Source: Microbacterium sp. ET2 (GTDB lineage: Bacteria; Actinomycetota; Actinomycetes; Actinomycetales; Microbacteriaceae). From it: DNA of 64,000 nucleotides. The position numbers and the translations under genes are program-made. This document shows, piece by piece, positions 17,875-26,441 of this stretch. The notes under the pieces are model-generated. The model saw only the letters and a program-made list of their open reading frames with translations. It searched no databases and was not told the DNA's origin. The stretch lies in contig NZ_CP128170.1 in the NCBI RefSeq assembly GCF_030347395.1, positions 2,728,001 to 2,792,000 on the forward strand, given 5' to 3'. Within the stretch, counting starts at the first letter, position 1; every line of letters begins with the position of its first letter.

Positions 17875-18845
17875 GCCGACTTTCTCCGGGGGTCGCGCCG
17901 CACGGCGCGGCCCCCTCCTCCGCACCGTCGTCGAAGCCAGTGAGCGCGCGCCGCCGCCGTCGCCGCGTCTCGGGCAGCGCCTGGACGCCCTATCTGTTCA
18001 TCGCACCGGCGGCTGTCTACATCCTCTTTTTCCAGATGATCCCGCTAGTGCAGGAATTCTGGCTGAGCTTCACCCGGACGTCTCTCCTCAACCCCACTCG
18101 AAATGAATGGGTGGGTCTCGACAACTACATGGCGATCTTCTCGGATGCGGCGTTCCAGCGGACACTCCTCACCACGCTCATCTACATGGTGGTGAGCGTC
18201 GTCGGAGCGGTCGGAATCGGGCTCGTCGTCGCGCTGCTGCTGAATGGCAAGTTCCCTGGTCGCGGCATCGCCCGCTCGCTCGTCACGATTCCGTGGGCCG
18301 CGCCCGGCATTGCTGTCGCGCTGATCTGGATCTGGATGTACAACCCTCAGTACGGCGTGCTCACCGTCCTGATGAGGGGTGTCGGCATCGATCCCGGCCG
18401 CAGTGGCGTCCTCGACAACGCGCAACTCGCACTGCCTGCAGTGCTTCTGACCACGATCTGGCAGTTGGTCCCTTTCGTCGCGGTTGTCTTGCTATCCGCG
18501 CTTCAGTCCGTGCCGAGGGATCTCATCGAGGCTGCGGAGGTGGACGGGGCGGGAAGATGGACGGTCTTCCGCGTCGTGACCTGGCAGGTCATCAAGCCGA
18601 CGGTGGGTCTCGTCGCCGTGCTGATGACCATCTGGGCGCTGCGCCGGTTCGAGATCATCTGGGTGATGACGCGTGGTGGTCCTTCGGGAAACACACGCAC
18701 CCTGGTCATCGGGCTCTACTCGCAGGCATTCGAAGCGCAGCAACTCGGTTCCGCAGCTGCCATCGGCATGGTCGGGATCGTCATCTCGCTCATCATCATC
18801 ATCGGCGCGCGATTCGTGGCGCGTGGAGCGGGGAAGGAATCATGA
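17871..18845 (+). CDS. Sugar ABC transporter permease (MalF-like)
   Basis: This is a 324-aa inner-membrane permease with an Arg-rich N terminus (ARRRRRRVSGSAWT), about six transmembrane helices, and the EAA coupling motif (LIEAAEVDGAGRWTVFRVVTWQVIKP). GTG 17871 is the start, overlapping the binding-protein stop as GTGA. It pairs with the next gene (ATGA overlap). No ATPase gene is nearby, so a shared MsmK/UgpC-type ATPase encoded elsewhere probably energises it, as is common in Actinobacteria. Confidence 0.9.
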   Translation: MSRLSPGVAPHGAAPSSAPSSKPVSARRRRRRVSGSAWTPYLFIAPAAVYILFFQMIPLVQEFWLSFTRTSLLNPTRNEWVGLDNYMAIFSDAAFQRTLLTTLIYMVVSVVGAVGIGLVVALLLNGKFPGRGIARSLVTIPWAAPGIAVALIWIWMYNPQYGVLTVLMRGVGIDPGRSGVLDNAQLALPAVLLTTIWQLVPFVAVVLLSALQSVPRDLIEAAEVDGAGRWTVFRVVTWQVIKPTVGLVAVLMTIWALRRFEIIWVMTRGGPSGNTRTLVIGLYSQAFEAQQLGSAAAIGMVGIVISLIIIIGARFVARGAGKES

Positions 18846-19675
18846 AGCGACGAATGACCTGGGGCGTCTCGGCGCGTGTCATCGCGGTTCTCGTCATTCT
18901 GGGACTGGCGACATTTCCGATCTATTGGATGTTCGTCACCGCCCTGACACCGAATGCGCAGCTCTATAGCCCAAACGTCACACTCCTGCCGGACCTCTCC
19001 CGGCTCTCGGTCTTCGCCGAGGTGATCCAGGACGGCGAGCTCGTCCGGTGGCTTGTCAACAGCTTCATCGTCGCCGCTGGTACGACCGTGCTGTCGATCG
19101 GGCTGGGCGTACCGCTTGCCTACGCGCTGTCGCGTTACCGGTTCAAGGGCATGCTCGTGCTGGTGCTGGCTCTCCTGTTCACTCAGATGCTGCCCGAAGC
19201 GCTGCTCGTCGTGCCGCTTTTCGCCCTGTTCGGTCAGTTCGACCTGCTCAACACACTCCAGGGACTGATCCTCGCGAACACCGCATTCGCCCTCCCGGTC
19301 GTCGCGCTCATTCTTAAAGGAGCCGTCGATGGCGTCCCACGCGAACTGGACGAGGCGGTTCGGGTCGACGGTGGTCGTCCACTGACCATTCTCGGGCGCA
19401 TCATCGTTCCGCTCATCGCACCGGCGATCGCCGCTGCCGCCGTCATCGCCTTCTTCAGTGCATGGAACGAATTCGTCTTTGCGGTGACTTTCGTGTTCGA
19501 CAAGTCGATCCAGCCGGCCACCGTCGGCTTGGCAGGCTTCATCGGTGAGCAGAATGTGTCGACGCAGAGCATCATGGCGGCGTCGTTGCTCTTCACGCTC
19601 CCTGCAATCATCTTCTACATGTTCGTTCAGCGTTTCGTCGTGAGCGGCATGACGGCTGGCGCCGTGAAGGGCTGA
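18842..19675 (+). CDS. Carbohydrate ABC transporter permease (MalG-like)
   Basis: This is a 277-aa second permease subunit with six predicted helices. MalG-type features are FPIYWMFVTALTPNAQL, WLVNSFIVAAGTTVLSIGLGVPLAYALSRYRF, and the EAA loop ELDEAVRVDGGRPLTILGRIIVPLIAPAI. It starts at ATG 18842 inside the stop of the first permease and is the last gene of the importer operon. The region after it changes to high-GC sequence, so the island probably ends here. Confidence 0.9.
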   Translation: MKRRMTWGVSARVIAVLVILGLATFPIYWMFVTALTPNAQLYSPNVTLLPDLSRLSVFAEVIQDGELVRWLVNSFIVAAGTTVLSIGLGVPLAYALSRYRFKGMLVLVLALLFTQMLPEALLVVPLFALFGQFDLLNTLQGLILANTAFALPVVALILKGAVDGVPRELDEAVRVDGGRPLTILGRIIVPLIAPAIAAAAVIAFFSAWNEFVFAVTFVFDKSIQPATVGLAGFIGEQNVSTQSIMAASLLFTLPAIIFYMFVQRFVVSGMTAGAVKG

Positions 19676-19737
19676 TAGGCGGCTATGGACCGGACGCATC
19701 GCCGACGAGGGAGAGCCGACGAAAACCTCGGCACCGT

Positions 19738-20189
19738 TCACGTCCACTGATCGTTCGCGGCAGCGTCGTAGCGGTCGGGCTCCGGTCCGCGCTGAAAGCG
19801 TCGGCCCGTGATCGAGGTGGGGGAGAGGCGCACCCAGCGGTACTTGAGGGTCGGGATCCACGGGGTGAGCGGCAGCGCCTCGGCCGCGTCGATCTCGCTC
19901 TGCAGTTCGAGGCGGGTCGCCATTCCTTGAACACCACGCTCGCGGCACCGTTGTCGTCGTACTCGTCGACCTCGAACGCGATGCGGGGGTTCGCTGACAG
20001 CTCGGCGAGCTTCGACCCGGGCGCCGTGCGGAACAGCACGTGCGGTCCGTCGGTCACGTAGTTGATGGGGAAGATGTCGGGCTCCCCCTGGATCGACACC
20101 GCCAGGCGACCCACCTGACCACGTGCGAGCAGGTTCCAGCACTCGTCCTCACTGAGGCCCCACACGGGCGCTGCGGTGATGTCATCCAT
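19738..20189 (-). pseudogene. Pyridoxamine 5'-phosphate oxidase-fold protein, frameshifted
   Basis: A split-barrel flavin/F420-binding (PNPOx-like) protein begins at ATG 20189 behind GAGGAGGAAC and reads DECWNLLARGQVGRLAVS, IFPINYVTDGPHVLFRTAPGSKLAEL and FEVDEYDDNGAASVVFK. Near 19925 the frame breaks; the expected continuation GMATRLELQSEIDAAEALPLTPW is found in the next frame and ends at 19738. One missing G (AAGGGA to AAGGA) would explain it. About 150 aa in total if repaired, the usual size. It is divergent from ppsA across two DevR-like boxes. It may be a real pseudogene or a sequencing error. Confidence 0.75.
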
Positions 20190-20275
20190 CAGTGTTCCTC
20201 CTCGCCCGGTGGCCGTACACCATCGATGCAGCGGGCTGTTCGTGGGGAGTCTCCCGACAGGCGGAGAGCGGGGCA

Positions 20276-20289
20276 AGGACATTGGTCCC
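20276..20289. promoter_or_regulatory. DevR/DosR-like box 1
   Basis: GGAC-ATTG-GTCC (20277-20288) is a perfect inverted repeat; on the minus strand it reads GGGACCAATGTCC. It matches the half-sites of the mycobacterial DevR consensus (GGGAC near GTCCC). It lies between the divergent PNPOx-fold gene and ppsA, families often in dormancy regulons. Confidence 0.5.
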
Positions 20290-20313
20290 GCGGCATCGCC
20301 CCCTGTGCGCGAC

Positions 20314-20327
20314 GGGACCTTCGGCCT
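20314..20327. promoter_or_regulatory. DevR/DosR-like box 2
   Basis: GGGACCTTCGGCC resembles the common DevR-type form GGGACnnnnGGCCC. It is 67 bp upstream of the ppsA start and 25 bp from box 1. Confidence 0.5.
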
Positions 20328-20393
20328 GACCCGCTCGCGACCGTCATTTGACACTGACCGTGCACCGATCGGACGACATCGAAAGAGGTCACG

Positions 20394-22836
20394 ATGGCCA
20401 TGAATCCCCTCGCCGCTTCGCGAGGCCCGGCCGTCGGAACCGATCACCCCGGAGAGGCGGAGCAAGTCAGCAGCGTCATCGCGCTCGCCGACATCGGCAT
20501 GGCGGACGTGCCCCAGGTGGGTGGCAAGAACGCCTCCCTCGGCGAGATGATCTCGCGCCTGGCATCCAGCGGTGTGCGGGTGCCGGGAGGATTCGCCACC
20601 ACAGCGCGGGCCTACCGGACCTTCCTCGCGGGCGACGGGCTCGCGGATCGCATCGCGCAGATCCTGGCGACGCTCGAGGTGTCCGATGTGGCGGCGCTTG
20701 CCCGGGCCGGAGCCGAGATCCGCGGGATGATCAACGCCCAGCCCCTCCCGGCCGACCTCGAACGCGACATCCGCGAGGCCTTCGCGGCGGTGGTGGACGA
20801 TGATGCCGGGGCCACGGGCGCCACCTGGGCGGTGCGTTCCTCGGCGACCGCCGAGGACCTGCCGGATGCCTCCTTCGCCGGGCAGCAGGAGACGTTCCTG
20901 CACATCGGCGGCATCGAGAACATCCTCGCGGCCATCAAGGCGGTGTTCGCCTCGCTCTACAACGACCGCGCGATCGCCTATCGCGTGCACCAGGGCTTCG
21001 CGCACTCCGACGTGGCACTGTCCGCAAGCGTGCAGCGCATGGTGCGATCCGACATCGGCGCGTCGGGCGTGATCTTCACCGTCGAGACCGAGTCGGGATT
21101 CCGCGACAACGTGCTGATCACCGGTGCGTACGGGCTGGGGGAGGCGGTGGTTCAGGGCGCGGTCAACCCCGACGAGTTCCTGGTCTACAAACCCGGCCTT
21201 CGCGCGGGACGGCCCGCGATCCTGCGCCGAAGCCTCGGTGAGAAGGCCCTCGCCCTGCGCTTCGCCGCCGAGAGCACCGTCGGGCACAGCACGATTTTCG
21301 AAGACGTTCCCGACGCCGAGCGCCGGCAGTTCAGCATCACCGACGACGAGGTCGCCGAACTCGCGCGCTCCGCGCTCGTGATCGAGGACCACTACGGCCG
21401 GCCGATGGACATCGAATGGGCGCGCGACGGTCAGGACGGGCGCCTGTACATCCTGCAGGCGCGCCCGGAGACGGTCGTGTCTCGAGAGGACGGAGTGACC
21501 CTCGACCACTTCGTGCTGCGCGAGCACGGCGACCTGCTCATCTCGGGGCGCGCGATCGGTCGTCGCATCGGCGTCGGGCGCGTGCGGGTGATGTCATCCG
21601 CCGAGCACCTGGAGCGGGTGCACGACGGCGATGTCATTGTCGCCGACATGACCGACCCCGACTGGGAGCCGGTGATGAAGAAGGCCGCCGCCATCGTCAC
21701 CGATCGCGGCGGTCGCACCTGCCACGCAGCGATCGTCGCACGCGAGCTCGGCATCCCCGCCGTCGTCGGCACGGTCACCGCGACGCGCGAACTGACCGAC
21801 GGTGCGCTCGTGACGGTCAGCTGCAGCGACGGCGATGAGGGCCACGTCTTCGCCGGACGTGCGCATTTCTCAGAGGAGCACACCCGGATCGATCCGATGC
21901 CGCCGATCCCCGTCGGGCTGATGATGAACGTCGGTGCGCCCGATCAGGCCTTCGCGTTCGCGGCGCTGCCCAACGCCGGAGTCGGGCTCGCGCGACTGGA
22001 GTTCATCATCAACGAGCTCATCGGCATCCACCCGCAGGCACTGCTGGATTGCGCCTCGATGGATGATGCGCTGCGCGACGAGATCACCGCACGCACGAGC
22101 CCTTACGGGACGCCACGGGAGTACTTCATCCGGCGGCTCGCCGAAGGGGTCTCGACCATCGCGGCCGCGTTCGCGCCCAAATCCGTGATCGTTCGCACGA
22201 GCGACTTCAAGACCAACGAGTACGCCCATCTGCTGGGTGGCGAGCGGTACGAACCTCACGAGGAGAACCCGATGCTCGGGTGGCGCGGAGCATCGCGGTA
22301 TGTCACCGACCGCTTCGCCGACTGCTTCGCGATGGAGTGCGACGCGCTTCGTGCGTGATGAGATGGGGCTGACGAACGTGAAGATCATGGTTCCGTTCGT
22401 CCGCACCGTCGACGAGGCTGCGGCCGTCGATCGGAAACTCGCGGAGAACGGCCTGCGGCGCGGTGACAACGGTCTCGAGGTCCTGATGATGTGCGAGATT
22501 CCCTCGAACGCCCTCCTGGCCGACCGGTTCCTTGATCACTTCGACGGATTCTCCATCGGGTCCAACGACATGACCCAGCTGGTGCTCGGTGTCGACAGGG
22601 ACTCCGATCTCGTCGCGGAGGCTTTCGACGAGCGGAACCCCGCCGTGCTGAGCGTGCTGCAGATGGCGATCGAGGCCTGCAATCGGAGAGGGAAGTACGT
22701 CGGCATCTGCGGACAGGGCCCGTCGGATCATCCTGATCTCGCCGACTGGCTCGTCAGCCACGGCATCGGATCGATCTCTCTCAACCCCGACAGCATCATC
22801 GAGACGTGGTTGGCGCTCGCGAAACGCGAGACCTGA
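20394..22836 (+). pseudogene. ppsA: Phosphoenolpyruvate synthase, frameshifted near the C terminus
   Basis: PpsA converts pyruvate and ATP to PEP, AMP and phosphate. The first 654 residues hold the ATP-binding domain ([32 protein letters not shown]) and the phosphohistidine domain ([14 protein letters not shown]). The frame ends at TGA 22356-22358. The remaining C-terminal PEP/pyruvate domain is intact in the +1 frame: [44 protein letters not shown] and [13 protein letters not shown], ending at 22836. Compared with the family, about five bases seem to be missing near 22350 (two residues before VRDEMG). It may be inactive, or the sequence may contain an error. Two DevR-like boxes lie upstream. 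Confidence 0.82.
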
Positions 22837-22855
22837 GCCGGGCCAGACCGGCTGA

Positions 22856-23356
22856 TCAGAGGTGCATGCTCAGGACGATCCGGCGCGAACCGTCCGCCCG
22901 CCGGTCATCCTCGACGCGGTGCATCCCGATCTTCTCCGCCACGCGCTGCGAAGCGCGATTGTCCGGGTGGATGAGTGCGATCAATTCCCGTACGCCCGCG
23001 TGATCCCGCGCGAAGTCGCGACAGGCGGCCGCGGCCTCGGATGCCATCCCCCGACCCTGCCACCGCGGCGCGACGTGGTACCCCACCTCGAGCTTCTTCG
23101 TGCCGTTGGCGTCCTGCCACGTGAGCCCGCAGTCTCCGACGAACTCGCCCTCGTGTGTTTCGATGATCCAGAGCCCGTAGCCGTGCTCCGAATAGCTGCG
23201 CTGGTTCCATGCGATCCAGGCGGCAGCTTGCTCGCGCGTCTTCGGCGCGGGGTAGAACCGCATGACGTCGGGATCGCCCAGAAGGTCGGCCATGTCATCG
23301 AGGTCGGTCGGCAGCATCTGGCGGAGACGGAGCCTCGCCGTGTCGTGGGGAACCAC
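22856..23356 (-). CDS. GNAT family N-acetyltransferase (RimJ/RimL-like)
   Basis: This is a 166-aa acetyltransferase. It begins TARLRLRQMLPTDLDDMADLL, has the acetyl-CoA loop PRWQGRGMASEA and ends LIHPDNRASQRVAEKIGMHR, typical of RimJ/RimL-type GNATs. The acceptor is unknown. GTG 23356 is chosen because TATGGT lies exactly 6 nt upstream on the minus strand, the leaderless pattern seen elsewhere here. It is 35 bp downstream of the universal stress gene on the same strand, so it may also be read through from that operon. Confidence 0.85.
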   Translation of the reverse strand: MVPHDTARLRLRQMLPTDLDDMADLLGDPDVMRFYPAPKTREQAAAWIAWNQRSYSEHGYGLWIIETHEGEFVGDCGLTWQDANGTKKLEVGYHVAPRWQGRGMASEAAAACRDFARDHAGVRELIALIHPDNRASQRVAEKIGMHRVEDDRRADGSRRIVLSMHL

Positions 23357-23391
23357 CCGAGCACCATAGCGAATGTCGTCGACCGCGGTCT

Positions 23392-24228
23392 TCAGCGACC
23401 CGACGGCACCACGACGACGGGAATCTCGAGACGGCCGATGAGGTCTTGGCCGACCGATCCGAAGAATCCCCCGGCCAGCACTCCCCGCCCGTGGGTGCCC
23501 AGCACCAGCAGAGAGCTGTCGCTCGCGGCGATGCTGAGGGCAGACGTGGCGTTGTCGTGGATGAGCACACGGTCGACCACGAGCTCGGGCGCGTCGTCGT
23601 GCAGTCGCTCGATGGTCTGGTTCATGAGCTGCGTGTGCTGCGCCCGCACGTCGCGCTGCGAGGACACCGTCGTGCTCGGGATCGGGCCCGACCATGCGTG
23701 CACGAGACGAAGGCTCTCACCCGCGGCGGCCGCCTCGGATGCGGCAAAGGTGAGCGCCGCATCACTCGACGGGTCCGACGCGAGGCCCACGGTGACAGGT
23801 CCGCTCATCTCGACCCATCCCGAAGGGACGATGCACGTGGGCACGGTCGCTGTCGCACTCACGCGAAGCGACATCCATCCGTGCAGTGCTTCGCGGACCG
23901 GGCGACCGGTGTCCACGCCGATCACCAGGAGGTCGGCATGTGTCGCGGCCTCCGTGAGCGCACGCGGCATCATGCCGCCGATGCGCGCGGTTTCGATCGG
24001 AAGCGACGGGTTCGCCGTGCGAAGGTGCCGCTCGGCTCGAGCGAGATCTTCTTCCGCCCTCGGCTGATCCTGGAGGAAGGGGTTGGTGACGAGGACGACC
24101 TCGACGCGCGCCCGGCGGCGAAGCGCGCGGTCGGTGACCCAGTCGAGCGCAGCATCCGCTCCATCACTGGCGTCGTAGCCCAGCAGAATGCGTTCCATGG
24201 CGACCGTCCGTCCCGGTATGTGACTCAT
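23392..24228 (-). CDS. Universal stress protein, tandem Usp domains
   Basis: This is a 278-aa protein of two Usp domains. Domain 1 begins ERILLGYDASDGADAALDWV. Domain 2 (VTVGLASDPSSDAALTFAASEAA) carries the ATP-binding signature GTHGRGVLAGGFFGSVGQDL before PVVVV. Such proteins bind ATP and support survival under hypoxia or growth arrest. The start at ATG 24228 overlaps the stop of the upstream Usp gene (ATGA); ATG 24198 (MERILL) is a possible alternative. Confidence 0.88.
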   Translation of the reverse strand: MSHIPGRTVAMERILLGYDASDGADAALDWVTDRALRRRARVEVVLVTNPFLQDQPRAEEDLARAERHLRTANPSLPIETARIGGMMPRALTEAATHADLLVIGVDTGRPVREALHGWMSLRVSATATVPTCIVPSGWVEMSGPVTVGLASDPSSDAALTFAASEAAAAGESLRLVHAWSGPIPSTTVSSQRDVRAQHTQLMNQTIERLHDDAPELVVDRVLIHDNATSALSIAASDSSLLVLGTHGRGVLAGGFFGSVGQDLIGRLEIPVVVVPSGR

Positions 24229-25067
24229 CGCACGACCACCGTCGCGGTGGCGAGCCTGAGGAGGACCTGTTGACTGGTGGATCCGAGGAGGAAACGGGCG
24301 AGACGGCTGCGGCCGTGTGAACCGATGACGGTGAGCCGGGCGCCGGAGGCGAGTCGATTGATCACCGTCTCGGGTCTCTCGCGGCTCTCCACAACACGGC
24401 GCACCTCCACATCGGGATACTGCTGCGAGATCCCGGCCATGGAAATGCCGAGTGCCTCTTCGGTCAGCGACTGCATGTTCCGCAGGTAGCCGTCGGGATA
24501 CGACCGAACGGAGAGGGGAATGGCGATGGGCGACCAGCTGCTCACAGCGGTCAGCGCCTCGCCCGACCGGTCCGCTTCAGCGGCGGCGAAGGCGATGGCG
24601 GCCTCGGACACTTCTGAGCCGTCGACCCCGACGACGACGCCGGACCGGCCGGTGAGATCGAGATCGGGCACGACCGCGACCGGACAGTGCGCGCCGGCTG
24701 TGATGCGGATCCCGTGGGGACCACGTGCCGGTTGTGACTCGGTTCCGCGGTAGTCGCTGCCGATGACCAGCAGCGACGCGTCCTTCGACGCGTCGATCAA
24801 TCGTTCGACAGGCTCGCCGCGTTCGAGGCGTATCTCAACGGGTACTCCGCGTGCGCGGACGCGCTCGGCTACGTCCCTGAGCACGTCTTCATTCCACTCC
24901 TGTGCCCAGTCGACCACTTCGCCTTCGCCGCCGACTCCGACGGCACCGTCGATGATCGAGATCAGCTCGAGTCGCTCTCCTCGCGCGGCTGCCCTGTCTA
25001 CCGCCCAGTCCACGGCACGGCGCGACACCGCCGCATCCGTGACTCCGACCACCACCTTCTGCTGCAC
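24225..25067 (-). CDS. Universal stress protein, tandem Usp domains
   Basis: This is a 280-aa double-Usp protein. Domain 1 begins KVVVGVTDAAVSRRAVDWAVD and domain 2 SGVVVGVDGSEVSEAAIAFAAAEA. The G-2x-G-9x-G(S/T) nucleotide motif is complete at the end (GSHGRSRLARFLLGSTSQQV). GTG 25067 is proposed as start because upstream residues look non-coding and contain the DevR-like box at 25140-25153. The ribosome site (GGTGGAG) is close to this GTG, so the exact start is uncertain. It is the first gene of a two-gene Usp operon. Confidence 0.85.
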   Translation of the reverse strand: MQQKVVVGVTDAAVSRRAVDWAVDRAAARGERLELISIIDGAVGVGGEGEVVDWAQEWNEDVLRDVAERVRARGVPVEIRLERGEPVERLIDASKDASLLVIGSDYRGTESQPARGPHGIRITAGAHCPVAVVPDLDLTGRSGVVVGVDGSEVSEAAIAFAAAEADRSGEALTAVSSWSPIAIPLSVRSYPDGYLRNMQSLTEEALGISMAGISQQYPDVEVRRVVESRERPETVINRLASGARLTVIGSHGRSRLARFLLGSTSQQVLLRLATATVVVR

Positions 25068-25139
25068 CTCTCCACCGTCTTCCTCGGTCGACCCCGGTTT
25101 CCGTTGAGTCGACCATCTCGTCACTCGGACGACGCGGTA

Positions 25140-25153
25140 GGGCCGGAAGTCCC
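25140..25153 (-). promoter_or_regulatory. DevR/DosR-like box 3 upstream of the Usp operon
   Basis: On the minus strand this reads GGGACTTCCGGCCC, the closest of the three sites to the mycobacterial DevR form. It is about 73 bp upstream of the proposed Usp start, a normal operator distance. Confidence 0.55.
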
Positions 25154-25234
25154 GGTGAGGAGTCGCTGGGGGCGCCGAGTGGCGGATGCAGCGCACGGGG
25201 AGCGGAGCGAGGCGCCGCTCGCCGGTCTCATGGG

Positions 25235-25310
25235 TGGACGCGACGGCGGGAGTCGAACCCGCAACGCTGTCGGGTATGAGCCGAAGCCCGGGACCGCCCG
25301 GATCGCCGCG
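25235..25310 (-). tRNA. tRNA-like cloverleaf with CAU anticodon, probably degenerate
   Basis: Read on the minus strand, 76 nt fold as a tRNA. The acceptor stem is CGCGGCG with CGTCGCG (7 pairs, one G-T). A 4-bp D stem CCGG/CCGG has the loop GCGGTC. The anticodon arm pairs 4 of 5 around the loop CTCATAC (anticodon CAT). The T arm GCGGG-TTCGACT-CCCGC is perfect, and CCA is encoded. Against function: position 8 is A instead of T, the D loop is short and lacks A14/A21, and the discriminator is T. It could be a tRNA-Met pseudogene, an att-site remnant or a divergent tRNA. Confidence 0.35.
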
Positions 25311-25366
25311 ATGTCCTCGACGCTACGTGAGCCCAGCGACATCCGCCAGGAATGTGAAGGAGAGTG

Positions 25367-26380
25367 TCAGGGTGTGACGGAGTGTTGCGGGGCGATCGAC
25401 CGATCGGGCGGCGGAGGAGCATTGAGGGCACGCAGCATCCGCTCGAGCACCTCGCGCAGCTCGGAGCGCGCCGGCTCGGCGAGATCGGTCGTGAAGTCGA
25501 CGCCGGCGGGAATCCACGACAGTCCGTACATGGTCTCGCGGAAGTCGGCGCCACCCACCGGCCAGCGCGTGTGCGCGGCATCCTCTTCCGTCGCCCCCTG
25601 TCCCCAGATGCCGAAATACTCCTTCATCACGTCGAAGGGCAGGTCGATGACGGCGTCGGCCTCGACGGGCTGCCGTGTCCACGATCGGGCGACGAGGATG
25701 AAATCCTCGACCTCCTCCGGCGTGAGCGGCCGCGGCTCGAAGAGCACCCGGGTGTGCTCGACGCGCGCGAGCCGATCGACGCGGAAGGTGCGCCAGTCAT
25801 CGCGCTCGAGGTCCCAGCAGAGCAGGTACCAGTGCCGGTCGGCGGGGGCGAGGGCGTGCGGCTCCACGCGCCGACGGGTCTCGGCGCCGGTCATGGAGGT
25901 GTAGTCGAACCGCACCCGCTCGTGATCGCGGATCGCCAGCGCCAGCTCCCCGAGCACCTCGCTCGACACCGCCGCACCCGCCTGGATACCCGCCGGCTGC
26001 ACTGCGTCGGCCAGCGCCGTCACCCGCCGCCGAAGCGGCGCGGGCAGCACCTGCTCGAGCTTCGCCAGCGCCGTGAGGGTCGTCTCGGGTCCGCTCACCA
26101 GCCGCTGGGATGCCGCGACGCGCAGCCCGATCGCCATCGCCACGGCCTCCTCGTCGGTGAGGAGGAGCGGTGGGACGGCGCTCCCGGCCTCGAGGCGGTA
26201 GCCGCCGGTGATGCCGGGCGTCGACTCGATGCGGTAGCCGAGGTCGCGGAGCCGCTCGACGTCGCGTCGCACGGTGCGCTCGGTCACGCCCAATCGCGCC
26301 GCGAGCTCGGTGCCGGGCCAGTGCCGATGCGTCTGCAGGAGGTTCAGCAGCGAGAGGGCGCGGGTGGTGGTGTCGGACAT
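25367..26380 (-). CDS. HTH/WYL-domain transcriptional regulator (YafY family)
   Basis: This is a 337-aa regulator. Its N-terminal HTH_11 winged helix (HRHWPGTELAARLGVTERTVRRDVERLRDLGY, then TPGITGGYRL) is followed by a WYL sensor domain (VRFDYTSMTGAETRRRVEPHALAPADRHWYLLCWDLERDDWRTFRVDRL). WYL proteins respond to nucleic-acid or small-molecule ligands and often control efflux or defence genes. It is divergent from a drug-type ABC exporter, with a 7+7 bp inverted repeat between them, so it probably regulates that exporter and itself. Confidence 0.9.
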   Translation of the reverse strand: MSDTTTRALSLLNLLQTHRHWPGTELAARLGVTERTVRRDVERLRDLGYRIESTPGITGGYRLEAGSAVPPLLLTDEEAVAMAIGLRVAASQRLVSGPETTLTALAKLEQVLPAPLRRRVTALADAVQPAGIQAGAAVSSEVLGELALAIRDHERVRFDYTSMTGAETRRRVEPHALAPADRHWYLLCWDLERDDWRTFRVDRLARVEHTRVLFEPRPLTPEEVEDFILVARSWTRQPVEADAVIDLPFDVMKEYFGIWGQGATEEDAAHTRWPVGGADFRETMYGLSWIPAGVDFTTDLAEPARSELREVLERMLRALNAPPPPDRSIAPQHSVTP

Positions 26381-26402
26381 GTGTCGATTCTGCCCGTGAT
26401 TG

Positions 26403-26419
26403 CGGACAGGATCTGTCCG
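26403..26419. promoter_or_regulatory. Inverted repeat between WYL regulator and ABC exporter
   Basis: CGGACAG-GAT-CTGTCCG has perfect 7-bp arms and a 3-bp spacer. It sits in the 61-bp gap between the divergent genes, just upstream of the exporter -10 (TACGTT, 26430-26435). It is the likely operator of the WYL regulator. Confidence 0.55.
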
Positions 26420-26441
26420 GGTGCACTTCTACGTTCGATCC

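Noticed and set aside
9211..19675. Integrated mobile element
   Set aside because: The island is lower in GC and pathway-like, but no integrase, transposase, terminal repeats or att sites are visible at its ends, so only past transfer can be suggested.
25235..25310. A fully functional tRNA-Met
   Set aside because: Base 8, the D loop and the discriminator base are abnormal, so it is listed only as a tRNA-like segment with low confidence.
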